A stretch of DNA of 64,000 nt from Bacteroidota bacterium (lineage in GTDB: Bacteria; Bacteroidota; Bacteroidia; AKYH767-A; OLB10): NCBI GenBank assembly GCA_016722525.1, contig JADKJB010000009.1:164121-228120 (forward strand). The letters run 5' to 3'. Positions 47,996-59,355 of this stretch are shown here, one piece after another. The notes beneath the pieces were generated by a model that worked only from the letters and a program-made list of their open reading frames with translations, searched no databases and was not told the DNA's origin. Every line of letters begins with the position of its first letter. Positions within the stretch are counted from its first letter, which is position 1. The translations under genes were made by a program, and so were the position numbers.

Positions 47996-49490
47996 ATGAA
48001 GAAACTAATAAATTTAATAATCGCATTAATCATTACTTCCAATATTGCATCAGCACAATGGAGTATTGATTCACTAACGGCAGCTTATAGCGGACTGGCT
48101 AGTACAAAATGGCAGCAAAGTGCTATTTGCATCATCAACAAAGCACGAAATGTATGATTTTGCTACAAATACCTGGTCTACTCCGCACAACATGGTTCAA
48201 CCAAGGGCAAATGTAAAGGCCGCAACTTCAGGAGGTAAAAGTTACTTTGCAGGAGGTGGTTTTATTGGGGTAAGTTCCTATGCATTTTATAAAAATGTGG
48301 ACATCTACAATGCTTCCACAAATACATGGACTACCACAAATTTATCGGCAGCACGAATAGTGGGTGCATCAGCAGCTATTGGGAACAAGGTGCTTTTTGC
48401 AGGTGGCAGGCAGATTTTAAATTACTCTAAAGTGGTAGATATTTTTGATGTCACCACCGGAATTCGTACCACTCACAATTTATCACAGGCAAGAAGCGGT
48501 ATGGCAGTTGCTGTGGTTGGAAGCAAAGTAATTTTCGCCGGAGGAGAAGCCGGAAACATTTCATCAGGAATTTATACTGAGAGTAATAAAGTTGATATTT
48601 ATGATGATGCTACCGGGACATGGAGTACTGCAATATTAGCAGCAAAACGAGAGCAAATTACCGTGGCCGTAGTAGGAACTAAAGTACTTTTTGCAGGTGG
48701 AATTACTCCCAGCGGACTTTACTCAAACCTGATTGATATTTATGAATCAACAACCAATACATGGACAACCAAATTTCTTTCAGAGACTAAATATGGAATG
48801 AGTGCAGCAACTGTTGACACAAAAGTTTATTTTGTAGGTGGTATGGTAGACAACACCGGTGTAATTTCAAACAAAGTTGAAATCTATAATTCGGTTACCA
48901 ATGCAAAACAAATAATCACCATTTCTTCGCCACGTATGAATATGGCGGTTGCACAAACACCGGGAAGAGTAATGTTTGCAGGAGGAATTGTTACCTGGGG
49001 GAATGTTGGAACAGACCGGATTGAAGTACTAAATATTGCAACAAATACCTGGACAGTTGAATACTTATCACGTCCCAGATTAAATCTTGCTTCAGCTTCT
49101 TATGGAAATAAAGCCATGTTTGCAGGCGGAGCTGAAGTATTAAGCTCGTACCCTCAATATAGTGTTATCTCAAAAAGAGTTGACATCTGGACTGATCCTG
49201 TTCCAATTGCAAAACTAAATGCAAATGTCATTGGAGCTATTTCAGCAACTTCACTAACTTTTAAAGTTTATCCTAATCCATTCGTTGATAGAATTACAAT
49301 TGAATTGAGTAATTCAGATCAACCTGTTAGTATCGAAATATACGACATTTTAGGTAAACTAAATTCAAGCTATCAGTTAACAGATATGAAAAATGAATTG
49401 AATTTATCTGAACTAACAAGTGGAATTTATTTCATAAAACTATCAGCCGGTCAACAGGTACTTGATACAGTCAGAATGATAAAACAGTAG
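47996..49490 (+). CDS. T9SS Kelch-repeat beta-propeller protein (one frameshift)
   Basis: The ATG at 47996 gives signal peptide MKKLINLIIALIITSNIASA. The frame changes near 48110 and continues KVLFASSTKHEMYDFATNTW. Kelch repeats of about 50 residues follow, with the double-Gly motif (KVLFAGG, KVIFAGGEAG, KVYFVGGMVD, RVMFAGGI, KAMFAGGAEV) and the paired Y...W (VDIYDDATGTWSTAIL). Sorting domain FKVYPNPFVDRITIEL ... TSGIYFIKLSAGQ. About 498 codons. Probable carbohydrate- or protein-binding surface propeller. Confidence 0.85.
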
Positions 49491-49523
49491 TAAACACTAA
49501 CACGTAATTCAAATAAAATCGAA

Positions 49524-50919
49524 ATGAGAAAAATACAAAGAGGCTTAACTATCATCAGCAAAATATTTTGCTGATGATAGTTTTAACAATTTCACAAAAT
49601 GCCTACTCACAAACATGGTCAGATGTTGGAGGAGGGGCTTGTGATTTTGTAAATTCATCCGTTGTTTACAATGGTGAACTTATCCTAGGAGGCCGATTCA
49701 CCTGCGTAGGAGGTGTTCAGGCGAACTATATTGCAAAATGGGATGGAACAGCATGGAGCCCACTCGGAACAGGCATGAATGGATGGGTAAATGCACTGAC
49801 TGTTTATGATGGCTTTTTAATTGCAGGAGGCACTTTCACTCCAGGCAGGATCAACAGCTGTAAATTTTCTTGCTAAATGGGATGGAACATCCTGGTCGGA
49901 TGTAAATGGAGATATGGGTAATCAAGTTGCTGCTCTGACAGTTTATAATAACGATTTAATTGTAGGTGGTTATTTTACTGATGCAGATGGCTTCCCGGCT
50001 AATTACATTGTTGGCTGGAATAGCAATGGCTGGTTTAATCTTTGGAACCGGAATGGGAGGTTCTCAAGGACAAGTGATGGCTCTTTCAGGTTTACGGAAC
50101 AGATCTAATTGCGGCTGGATTTTTTAATTCTGCCGGAGGACAAACAGCAAATCATGTTGCCAAATGGGACGGAACGAATTGGACCACTTTAGGTAGCGGT
50201 ACAACGTCGATTGCTTATTCCTTAGGATTGTATAATGGAGATCTTATTGTTGGAGGAATTTTTTCTACAGCAGGAGGCACATCAGCACCTAGCATAGCCA
50301 AATGGAATGGAACTGCCTGGAGCGGTTTAGGTAGTGGCATTGGAGCTACGCCGGTAGGATATAATTATGTATTTGCATTAACTGAATACAATGGCAGTTT
50401 ATTTGCAGGTGGCATGTATCAAACAGCAGGAGGCATAAATGTAAACAGTATTGCAAAATGGGATGGTTCAACATGGTATGATTTAAATGGGGGAGTTCAA
50501 TTCGGAGGGTCTAATGTTTATGCGGTTAATACGTTAACAGTTTACAACGGTGATTTATATGCCGGAGGTATTTTTACTACTGCAGGTACTGTTGGAGCAG
50601 CGCATATCGCCAAATGGAACGAGATTCCGACAGCAGTTAAAAACCAGTTGTTGCAGAGAATACTATTCAATTACATACTTACCCCAACCCGTTTATTGAA
50701 TCGATAAAAATAAATTATACAATTCCGGAAACTTCAAATGTTAGAATGGTTTTGACAGATATTACTGGTCAGGAAATAAATATCTTATTTAATGAATTCA
50801 AAAATAAAGGAATTTATGAATTTGATTTTGATGAGAAAAATTTATCAATGGGAGTTTACATTCTCAGATTGGAAACAGGTTCTAAAATCCAATTTGCAAA
50901 AATTACAAAGTCAAACTAA
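49524..50919 (+). CDS. T9SS repeat protein, heavily frameshifted
   Basis: Start at 49524 (MRKIQRGLTIISKIFC, then MIVLTISQNAYSQTW after a frame change in a 36-bp palindrome). Repeats of about 45 residues read NYIAKWDGTAWSPLGTGMNG ... ALTVYDGFLIAGGTFT, typical of a Bacteroidota propeller-like repeat. Frame changes occur near 49565, 49845, 50045 and 50640. The last frame gives sorting domain HTYPNPFIESIKINYTIPET ... SMGVYILRLETGSK, ending ITKSN at 50917-50919. About 465 codons. So many breaks suggest either poor sequence or a decaying gene. Confidence 0.72.
49547..49582. repeat. 36-bp perfect palindrome within the signal-peptide region
   Basis: Arms of 17 nt, AACTATCATCAGCAAAA and TTTTGCTGATGATAGTT, with TA between them. 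It lies 23-58 bp inside the gene starting at 49524 and coincides with a reading-frame change. Confidence 0.9.
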
Positions 50920-50941
50920 TATCTAAAAGAAATTATGAAAA

Positions 50942-52980
50942 ATGAAAAAAGCATTCGTGTTTCTGCTCATATTGAATTTTACGTTGAGTAAAAATGCAAT
51001 TTCACAAATTCCTACCTATGTGTGGGCTAAAACCACTACTGGTAATGTGGAGTCTATTCAAAGAGCGACCGTAGTGGATGCAGCTGGAAATGTTTTTATC
51101 TCAGGTGTATTTTTTGGAACAGTTGATTTTGATCCTGGAGCAGGTGTCACAAATGTAACTCCTGTTCCATATGGATGTAATATTTATATTGCCAAATACG
51201 ATGCAAGCGGGAATTTCCTATGGATAAAAAATATTCCCATTATAGCTTCATATGGTCACAACAGTATGGCAATTGATGGATCCGGAAACATTTACATTAC
51301 AGGTTTCTTTTCAGGAACCAATCTCGATTTTAATCCAGGAGCAGGCTCAGCATTTTTAACATCGATAGCAGGAGGAAATGATATTTATATAGCTAAATAT
51401 GATAATAATGGAAATTATTTGTGGGCGAAAAGTATTGGTTCTTCAGGAAGCGACAGGGGAAACGAAATTCTTACCGATCCATCCGGAAATGTATTTGTAA
51501 CCGGAAACTTTGCTTCAACGGTGGATTTCGATCCGGGAATAGGAATTGCAAATTTGTCAGCATCGGGAACTTTATCAATTTTTCTGGCTAAGTACGATTG
51601 CAATGGCAACTATTTGTGGGCAAAAAATATTGACGGAGCAGGAAGTGCTGATGTAAGGGATATAGCGCTATCCCCAACAGGAAACATTTACTTAACAGGA
51701 AATTATTCGGCATCAGTGGATTTTGATCCCGGTATGGGAATTTCTAATCTCACATCGGTTGGAAATGTTGACATTTTCTTTGCAAAATACGACCCTGTCG
51801 GAAATTTACTATGGGCTAAATCGATTGGAAGTACAGGAATAGATGGTGGTACGGCCTTAGCAGTTACTGCTATGGGAGATGTTTTTATTACCGGAACATT
51901 CAATCTAACAGCAGACTTTGATGCTGGGGCAGGACTTATGAATTTAACAGCCGGAATTACTGCAAATTCATATATCACTAAATATGATGCAAGCGGAAAT
52001 TACCAATGGGTTAAAAATTACCTCTTAATACCGGCAACATTGATATCATGCTTGATTTAACTGGCACTATCTTTATATCAGGAAGTTTTGGAAGTGGTCC
52101 GCCATCACCCATTGATCTGGATCCCGGCACCGGGGTTGCTATGTTAGCCGTTCCTTCAAACCTTCCACCTCCCTACTATAATATTTTTGCCCGATATGAT
52201 GGCAACGGAAATTATATGTGGGCAGAAGTATTTGGTCATACTTGCTATTGCAGTGTTGCAGGTTACAAGTCCTCATTGGCCAAAGACAATTCAGGATATA
52301 TTTATTATTCAGGCATATTCAATGGTTCAGCGTTTGGATCCTCCACAGTAGATTTTGATCCAGGTTCAGGAATTGCAAATTTAACTGCATCGTCATCGGT
52401 GGACAACACGTTCTTTGTCAAATATGGAATTCCATCTACCCCTTTACCGGTTGAATTGATAACTTTTAACGGAAAAAGTAAAGGAAGTTTCAATTATTTA
52501 TTCTGGTCAACAAATAGTGAAGTAAATAATGAATATTTCAATATAGAAAAAATTACAAATGGATTTGAATTTAAAACCATAGGAAGAGTAGAAGGAAACG
52601 GAACAACCAGTCAATCTTCCAACTATTCATTCGAAGATAATTATCCGAATAATGGAGTAAACTACTATAGATTAAAACAATTCGATATTGATGGAGAATA
52701 CAGGGTCACTTCATGTATTGCTGTAGAGAATACTTCTACAAACTATGAATTTAACATATATCCTACCAATTCAAGTGGAATATACAAAATAAATATCCAT
52801 GAAAAAGGGAAAGGCGAATTGAAAGTAATTGATATTAATGGGAAGGTGCTTCAGAAAGAATCTTTGGAATTGAACAACGAATCCATAGAATTGGATGTAA
52901 GAGAATTGAGTACAGGATTATACATTGTGAGAATATCTGTTATGAACGAAATATATAACTGCAAAATAATTAAAAATTAA
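50942..52980 (+). CDS. T9SS SBBP-type repeat protein (one frameshift)
   Basis: Signal peptide MKKAFVFLLILNFTLSKNAI. Repeats of about 55 residues: VDAAGNVFISGVFFGTVDFD, PGAG, NIYIAKYDASGNFLWIKN, then NEILTDPSGNVFVTGNFAST. The frame breaks near 52040, after YQWVKN, and continues MLDLTGTIFISGSFGSGPP. Before the sorting domain is the common module PVELITFNGKSKGSFNYLFW / SEVNNEYFNIEKITNG; the sorting domain is FNIYPTNSSGIYKINI ... STGLYIVRISVMNE. About 679 codons. Related to the proteins at 33480 and 57193. Confidence 0.82.
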
Positions 52981-53062
52981 ATCATAGATATTTCATATGA
53001 AATTTACCAATTTCAAGGCTAAATAATGAATATTTTATCATGATAAACGCGATTTAAAAATA

Positions 53063-53233
53063 ATGCAACTTATTTGCAGGGAATTTACAACTCAGGAAGT
53101 GGCAGATACAATTGGATTAAGTTTGAAACGAACTGAGCAATTGAGAAGTGATATTCTTGCCAAGACAAATTCCAGAAATACAGTTGGTATTGTAAAATTT
53201 GCCATAAAAAATAATATATATAATTTACGGTAA
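53063..53233 (+). pseudogene. Lone LuxR/GerE-type DNA-binding domain (56 codons)
   Basis: A short intact ORF reads MQLICREFTTQEVADTIGLS, LKRTEQLRSDILAKTNSRNT, VGIVKFAIKNNIYNLR, stop. This matches the LuxR helix-turn-helix at the C-terminus of Bacteroidota response regulators (ICxEFTxQEIA ... KRTVExHRxxIxxKT ... NxVGIVxFAIKNxI). The preceding receiver domain is absent; upstream DNA is non-coding. Either the relic of a regulator or a stand-alone DNA-binding mini-protein. Confidence 0.7.
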
Positions 53234-53381
53234 CAGCAGTTTCCGAAATGGATACAAACAATGAGCTGAATACTGATAAAATTAACATCCCGGTGAATTC
53301 ATACTGATAAGAATTTCTTATGTATGATAATAGTCATGTTTTAATAATCTTAAAAATTCAACTTTTGAGAAAATAAGAATT

Positions 53382-53952
53382 TTGAAAAGATCCATACTCA
53401 TCAGGTACGTTTTACCATTTTTACAATGGTACGGGCTTATGATAGCCTTTACCCTGGTAATTGATTACTTTTTACATAGGATGAACCTGATATTTATAGG
53501 CAGGTATTTGGGAATCATTGGGACTGCAGTTATACTTTTATCATTTATATATTCCCTCCGAAAACGCAAAATAATTGATTCAGGTTCACCCAAAAAATTG
53601 CTGGAACTTCATGAGTACCTGGCATGGGGTGGCTCCATCCTGTTGCTTGTTCATGCAGGAATTCATTTTAACGCAATTTTACCCTGGCTTGCTGTACTGA
53701 TGATGCTTATTGCTGTTGCCAGCGGATTAATTGGCAAATTTTTACTAAAAAGGGCAAGCGATACGCTAAAAGAAAAGAAAAATGATGATAAGGGAAAGAA
53801 TGAATGCTGAAGAAGCAGATAAGAAACTATTTTTTGATTCCATCACAGTAGATCTAATGAAAAAATGGAGAGTAGTCCATCTCCCGATTACCTTGCTCTT
53901 AGGCATTCTTTCATTACTTCACATCATAACGGTTTTAATGTACGGGAAATGA
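53382..53952 (+). CDS. Cytochrome b-like membrane protein (TTG start, one frameshift)
   Basis: Start TTG at 53382. Helices: ILIRYVLPFLQWYGLMIAFT, MNLIFIGRYLGIIGTAVILL, ELHEYLAWGGSILLLVHAGI and LPWLAVLMMLIAVASGLIG. The His residues in LHEYLAW and LVHAGIHF suit heme b ligation. The frame appears to change near 53790 (KEKKNDDKGKN to ERMNAEEADKKLFFDS), and the second part ends in another helix (LMKKWRVVHLPITLLLGILS / LLHIITVLMYGK) with two more His. The stop at 53950-53952 overlaps the next start. With the adjacent decaheme protein it probably moves electrons across the inner membrane (inference). Confidence 0.65.
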
Positions 53953-54860
53953 AAAATTTCATTGTGATTGGAAGTATTGGAATTATTATTTGGCTTATGA
54001 TTCAATTTCCACATGTGATGCTTGGCCCTGGTGAATTAGTTGCGGCTCATCAGGAAATAAAAAATAAATGTGCAGCCTGCCATGAACCCTTTTGGGGAAT
54101 ATCAAATGAAAAATGCATTTCATGTCATAAATTATCGGAAATAGGAAAGGATACCATCGGAGTTTTAATTGATTCAACAATTGATACTAAAATATTATTT
54201 CATCATAAACTTGTTAATCAGGAATGCACGAGTTGTCATACCGACCATCAAGGAATAAAACCATCAGCAAAACTCAGCAATTTTCAGCATGAATTTCTTG
54301 ATAAATCGATTATCAGCAATTGCAAAAGCTGTCATGTGCAACCAGTCGACAAATTGCATTTGCTTGTGCCGTCAACTTGCGTAAGTTGCCATTCCATACA
54401 AGGCTGGAACATTAACATAACATTTAAGCATGAAATGATTCTGGCAAGTGACCGGAACAAATGTGAATCCTGTCATAAAAAACCCATAGACAATTTACAT
54501 GATTCTTTCACCACGAGCTGCAATAAATGCCATACTACATCCAAATGGGTGCCATCCACATTCGATCACTCCTCCTATTTCCGGCTTGATCGTAACCATA
54601 ATGTAAAATGCAATACCTGCCATACCAATAATAATTTCAGCAACTATTCCTGTTATGGATGTCATGAGCATTCACAAAACAAAATAATTCAGGAACACAA
54701 TGAAGAAGGAATTTACAATATCACTAATTGTGCAAGTTGTCATAAAAGTGCAGATGAAGATGCTATCAGGATGAATGGTAACAGTAGAAAAGAAATGAAT
54801 GGGGATGAAATACGCAAGGTGGATAAATACATTAAAGAAATGGAAAAGGAAAATGAGTGA
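53949..54860 (+). CDS. Decaheme c-type cytochrome
   Basis: 303 residues from the ATG at 53949, which overlaps the preceding stop (ATGA). An N-terminal hydrophobic segment (IVIGSIGIIIWLMIQFPHVM) acts as signal or anchor. There are ten CxxCH motifs: CAACH, CISCH, CTSCH, CKSCH, CVSCH, CESCH, CNKCH, CNTCH, CYGCH and CASCH, with many extra His (FHHKL, FQHEF, FKHEM, FDHSS) as likely distal ligands, as in cytochrome c3/class III types. Periplasmic electron carrier. Cytochrome b-like partner upstream suggests a quinol-linked or extracellular electron-transfer step. Confidence 0.9.
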   Translation: MKNFIVIGSIGIIIWLMIQFPHVMLGPGELVAAHQEIKNKCAACHEPFWGISNEKCISCHKLSEIGKDTIGVLIDSTIDTKILFHHKLVNQECTSCHTDHQGIKPSAKLSNFQHEFLDKSIISNCKSCHVQPVDKLHLLVPSTCVSCHSIQGWNINITFKHEMILASDRNKCESCHKKPIDNLHDSFTTSCNKCHTTSKWVPSTFDHSSYFRLDRNHNVKCNTCHTNNNFSNYSCYGCHEHSQNKIIQEHNEEGIYNITNCASCHKSADEDAIRMNGNSRKEMNGDEIRKVDKYIKEMEKENE

Positions 54861-54933
54861 AATACTCTGATTCAAATAAATCTGAACAATAATTATAATA
54901 AACAAATGTCTATTAAAAAATTATTTAATTAAA

Positions 54934-56205
54934 ATGAAAAAATCTCTAATTCTAATTATTATCTGCATGATTTCAGTTTCTGCGCAAGCACAAACCTGGA
55001 ACCAATTAACAACTCCTAACACCAGAAATCTGTATGGTTGTTGGTTTGATGAAACACATCCTGACACAGGCATGGCTGTTGGATGGTATATTCAGAATTT
55101 CGATCGTCTTCCCTTTGGTTTTTATACAACTAACGGAGGATCGACCATCACATCCGGCAGCCTGTTTCAAATATACTTTTATGCATCAAGCGATGTTTGG
55201 TTTACTAATTCTTACAATGGTATAGTTGTGGGAAATGGAATTATCCAAACTACGAATGGGGGAGCCAGCTGGAACCTGATTGTGGATGCGGCGTCAACCC
55301 AGGCAGGTATCCTGGAAAATGTTATGTTTACAAACAGCACAGACGGTTATGCAGTTGGACAACGTTATGATTTTTCATACACTTCTTTTGAAGGTATGCT
55401 ATACAAAACGACCAATGCAGGGGGGAGTTGGAGTGATTTCACAGTAAGTCAGGAGGTAAATAGTGAAAACACACAACTGCATGCGGTTTACAGCACAGGA
55501 GGTGGGGTTATTTATGCGGGAGGGGAAAATAATATTGGTGGTGCAAGCACTTTATTTAAAAGTAACGATGATGGTTTGAACTGGACAGGAATGGCATTTT
55601 CACAAAATATATTTTCATTATACTTTACATCACCTGATACAGGTTATGCTGCATGTACAAATGGACTGTATAAAACAACCAATGCCGGAATGAATTGGGT
55701 GAATATTCTTCCAACAAACTCTGCATTACATGCTATACAAATTAAAAATGGATTTGGATTTACAGCCGGTGCGAATGGTCTCATGTATATGACTAATGAC
55801 AATGGGAACAGCTGGAACCCGATGACAATTCCGGTAAGCAATACCATTTCAGATATATCGATCCTTTCTCCAAATCTGGCTTATGCAGTGGGTGCTTCAG
55901 GAACATTTTTAAAATACACTAATTCTGTTAGTCTTCCAGAAACAAATATTGCTTATGATATAGATGCATGGATTGACGATTCCCATCAATTGCATATTAA
56001 ATTCAACAATACAACAAAAACTACTGTTTCCATTGAATTAATCAATTTCAATGGATCGAGTGTAAGACAGATTGCTAATCAACATATTCAAGACGGCAGG
56101 CATGAATTTAAATCTGACATAAATTCGTTAGCCAATGGGATCTATTTGATAAAAATGGTTATAGGGAATGAAACAGTAAACAGGAAAATACTACTCATAA
56201 AATGA
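54934..56205 (+). CDS. T9SS YCF48/BNR-like propeller protein
   Basis: 423 residues. Signal peptide 1-20 (LIIICMISVSAQAQ), then TWNQLTTPNTRNLYGCWFDE and repeats of photosystem-II-assembly (YCF48)-like type: GIIQTTNGGASWNLIVDAAS, MLYKTTNAGGSWSDFTV, GLYKTTNAGMNWVNIL, LMYMTNDNGNSWNPMTI. Ends with a sorting domain lacking the usual YPNP but with ANGIYLIKMVIGNETV and end RKILLIK. Intact frame. No photosynthetic link is implied; the fold is a common propeller. Confidence 0.85.
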   Translation: MKKSLILIIICMISVSAQAQTWNQLTTPNTRNLYGCWFDETHPDTGMAVGWYIQNFDRLPFGFYTTNGGSTITSGSLFQIYFYASSDVWFTNSYNGIVVGNGIIQTTNGGASWNLIVDAASTQAGILENVMFTNSTDGYAVGQRYDFSYTSFEGMLYKTTNAGGSWSDFTVSQEVNSENTQLHAVYSTGGGVIYAGGENNIGGASTLFKSNDDGLNWTGMAFSQNIFSLYFTSPDTGYAACTNGLYKTTNAGMNWVNILPTNSALHAIQIKNGFGFTAGANGLMYMTNDNGNSWNPMTIPVSNTISDISILSPNLAYAVGASGTFLKYTNSVSLPETNIAYDIDAWIDDSHQLHIKFNNTTKTTVSIELINFNGSSVRQIANQHIQDGRHEFKSDINSLANGIYLIKMVIGNETVNRKILLIK

Positions 56206-56535
56206 GTTTTTTAAGAGTAGATGTATAAATTTATTTGAAATTTGTTTTAATAACATATTTTCGCTGAATGAAGTAGCGTTAGTGATTGGTAATTGGGTCA
56301 TAGGTTGGTGGTCGATCTTTTAATTTTGCTCTTCTTATTTCGATATTCTTATTCAAAAAAAAGTCCACTTTATCTGAAATCATACTCATAACCCCTGCAT
56401 ATCCTTTTCGTGGGGTATTCCAATTTTAACGAAGCATTTTGTGTCACGTACAACAAAGCAGGCATATCGGGCAGTATCGTGTCATTTTCATTACAATACC
56501 CAGGTTTTTTGTTTCCGGGGACCACACAAATTGCT
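56206..56535. other. Intergenic region
   Basis: 330 bp between convergent genes. Short open frames on both strands show no recognisable motif; no clear terminator hairpin was found. Confidence 0.45.
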
Positions 56536-57170
56536 TCACATTTTAACAATCTTCTTTACCCCATTTTCTGTCTGCAAAAAGTAGACGCCTTCAGGTAATT
56601 TGGAAATATCGAGTAGGGTATTCTTATTTCGCGTCATTGCTTCAATAACAATTTTACCTGTCAAATCACTAATTTGAATTTTGCTGTTAACAGGTAAACC
56701 ATCAATAGTAAGATGATCGGTGGCGGGATTAGGTGTTAGTACTAAAGTTGCTTGCTGATGGTTTTCGTTCAGTCCACTTACAGGTGTTACCACGATGATT
56801 GTGTCGAGCTGAGCTATGGTGGCGTCGAAGCCGCTGAAGGACAAACACTGCCCTGATGAATTTCCATGTGTATTGTGTAATTTCCGGTCGCAAAAGGACC
56901 AATCCGGAATGTGTCAACGGTGTTGCATACTGTTGTGTCGTTATAGCCGCAATAGGTGGGTGCTATGGTGATTGTGGAGTCATTCACAAAACTGTAAACA
57001 GATACCATTCCAAAAGCACAGTTTCCGGTGTAAGTTAAATCCCAAATCACAGTGATGGTGTCGGTTGCTGTGGGGTTCGATGGTGTAATGGTGAGCTGAT
57101 TGATCACCTGTGATTTCGATTGGAATGCTGTTGTCAGAAGTAGGAGGCAAATCCAGAATTGCTTTTTCAT
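56536..57170 (-). CDS. Small T9SS-exported protein (one frameshift)
   Basis: Start at 57170: MKKQFWICLLLLTTAFQSKS signal peptide, then NQLTITPSNPTATDTITVIW and CAFGMVSVYSFVNDSTITIA, CNTVDTFRIGPFATGNYTIH, an Ig-like beta domain of about 100 residues. The frame changes near 56835 (QGSVCP to FSGFDATIAQLDTIIVVTP). The sorting domain is LVLTPNPATDHLTIDGL ... PEGVYFLQTENG, end KKIVKM. About 211 codons. Function unknown. Confidence 0.75.
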
Positions 57171-57192
57171 AGTTTAATTTAATTAACCTAAC

Positions 57193-58904
57193 TCAATCCC
57201 TGATGATGATAACTCTTTTGAAATAACTTCTTTCCTCTCCCACCACCTTCACTAAATAAACACCTTCCGCCAAATCACCTACGTATATGGATAGTGTATC
57301 AGTATTGTTCACCGTTGCTTTGCGGATGACACGGCCGTTGAGCTCCGTGAACTCTATAGCTACTCGTACAATAATTTCCGGTAACTGCACCGTAAAAAAT
57401 GTGTTCGTTGGATTTGGATAAATAGCAAATGATTTATCAGACGAATTTTCTCCAATACCCAAAAGGGATTGATTGTATTTTGCAACAAATAGATCTTCAT
57501 TTCCATTTGAGTAAAGATTTGCAAGGTACGGAGGATTAAAATCGGCTGTTCCTGAAAAAGTACCTGTAAGATATATGTCAAATGCACTTCCTAATGCCAT
57601 TGCTATTCCCACATCGAAACCGATTCCACCCATGATTTTGGCCCAAATGAAATTACCAGCTGAATCATATTTTGACATAAATACATCTTGAAGTCCCGAT
57701 GAAGTTAAAGGGAAGGATCCTCCACCGGGATCAAAATCAACGGTATTTTTAAACCCTCCGGTTAAGTATAAATTCCCCAAACCATCCAATTCAAGTGTGT
57801 TTCCGGAATCATCGGCACTTCCTCCGAAAGCTTTGGCATTGGTGAAATTTCCAAAAGAATCAAGTATTGCAATAAAAGCATCCCATCCTCCGATCGCGGT
57901 AAGTCCGTAAGTGCCATTTCCCGGATTAAAATCGGCAGTTCCCATAAAGTATCCTGTAGTATATACCGAGCCGTTAGTGTCAATCAATATATCGCGCCCC
58001 ATATCATTGCCAGTCCTCCTATATTTTTTGCCCAAATATAATTTCCTGAAGCGTCCCATTTTGTAATAAAAACATCATTGTATCCTGCCGATCCAATATT
58101 GGCAACTCCTGCTCCCGGGTCGAAATCAGCGGTGCCTGAAAATGCACCGGTTGAATATACATCGCCAAAGTCATCAACAGCGATTGCCAACGTAACATCA
58201 CTATTCACTCCTCCAACAGCGCCGGCCCATTCAAAATTTCCTGTCTGATTGAGCTTGCAAATAAACCCGTCTGAATTTCCCGCACTGGAAATCAAAGTTG
58301 TTCCTATGCCGGGGTTGAAATCATTTGTTAGCGAAAAACTTCCTGTGATGTAAAGATAACCGGAACTGGTAGCCTCAATAGCTTTACCGCTTGCCGCACC
58401 TATCCCACCCAGAATGCGGACCCAAAGCATATTACCAGCAGCATCCAGTTTAAGTATAAAGGCATCATCACCACCGGCCGAAGTTTGCACGTTTACTGGA
58501 ATTCCCGGATCGAAATCTACCATTGATTTAAATGAGCCGGTGACATAACAATTACCAGTTGCGTCAGTTGAAATTGAATATCCAAAATCATCTTCTGTTC
58601 CTCCCAAACTTCTTACCCAGATTAAATTTCCTGATGCATCCAGTTTCAAAATAAAAATATCAAATACTCCATTTGAAGTAATAGCGTTGACTCCCGGTCC
58701 AGCATCAAAGTCGACAGTGCCTTCAAAGGAGCCAGTTATATAAAGATTGCCTGTAAAATCCACTGTTATATCATTTGAAATCTCAGAAGATGTGCCGCCG
58801 ATTCCCTGTGCCCAGGTGAAAGCCGGTATTTGCGAATACAAGTCTGTATAAAAAACAGATACAATGAACAGTATCAAAATACCCATTCGATAGCAGGCTT
58901 TCAT
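57193..58904 (-). CDS. T9SS SBBP-type repeat protein (one frameshift)
   Basis: Start at 58904; signal peptide (MGILILFIVSVFYTDLYS), then PAFTWAQGIGGTSSEISNDI. Eight or so repeats: VDFTGNLYITGSFEGTVDFD, PGPGVN, DIFILKLDASGNLIWVRSLG. The frame breaks near 58000 in a repeat (ASGNYIWAKNIGG) and continues GNDMGRDILIDTNGSVYTTG. Sorting domain FAIYPNPTNTFFTVQLPE ... AEGVYLVKVVGEE. About 570 codons. Closest relative in the window is the gene at 50942. Confidence 0.82.
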
Positions 58905-58967
58905 AAAAATTTAGTTGAATTCAAAAATAGACTAAAACGTTTGAATTAGCAAGTGATGCTCTTCTTA

Positions 58968-59173
58968 CTACCAGGATGGTTCATTTATTCTGAATCCCAC
59001 TTTTTCTTCCAACATCTGCTCACTATTGAGTACATGACTCCACATTGCAGCACCTCGTTCAATAAACGCTAACGACAACCTACGTAATCCGATGAAACCC
59101 CGGTGTCGCTAAAAATCGGCTGTCCGGCAAGTACTTCCCTATCAATTGAAATATAAACTTTTACATTTAGCAT
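58968..59173 (-). pseudogene. Collapsed duplicate of the DUF433-DUF5615-ORF6N locus
   Basis: From the ATG at 59173 the minus strand reads MLNVKVYISIDREVLAGQPI, nearly identical to the DUF433 antitoxin start at 60328. After about 25 codons it passes, in another frame, into GLRRLSLAFIERGAAMWSHV / LNSEQMLEEKVGFRINE, matching the end of the ORF6N protein (GLRKLPLAFTEKGVAMLSSV ... RKKVGFRTNEQE) with an internal deletion. The middle of the antitoxin, the whole toxin and the ORF6N N-terminus are missing. The promoter box TAACTTTG (59178-59185) and its 4-bp spacing are kept. Confidence 0.8.
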
Positions 59174-59278
59174 GAATCAAAGTTACATATCCAACTCTCA
59201 AATTTCAAATTTATCACGCTACGCTGTGAAAACCAGCACCATTTTACCTGCTTTTGACGTCCATAAAAGATCCATCTT

Positions 59279-59355
59279 AACAAATCCATCATATTAGATC
59301 ATAACTATCATAATATTCAAAGGAAATCATAACAAATCCATCATATTAGATCCAT
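59279..59355. repeat. AATCATAACAAATCCATCAT-type repeats, copy 1
   Basis: Two copies of CAAATCCATCATATTAGATC separated by about 35 bp. The same motif recurs at about 60454-60545, in front of fsa, as part of the duplicated segment. Confidence 0.7.

Noticed and set aside
56370..56530. Minus-strand frame reading KKPGYCNENDTILPDMPA and similar
   Set aside because: No start, no recognisable family, and it overlaps an equally long frame on the plus strand.
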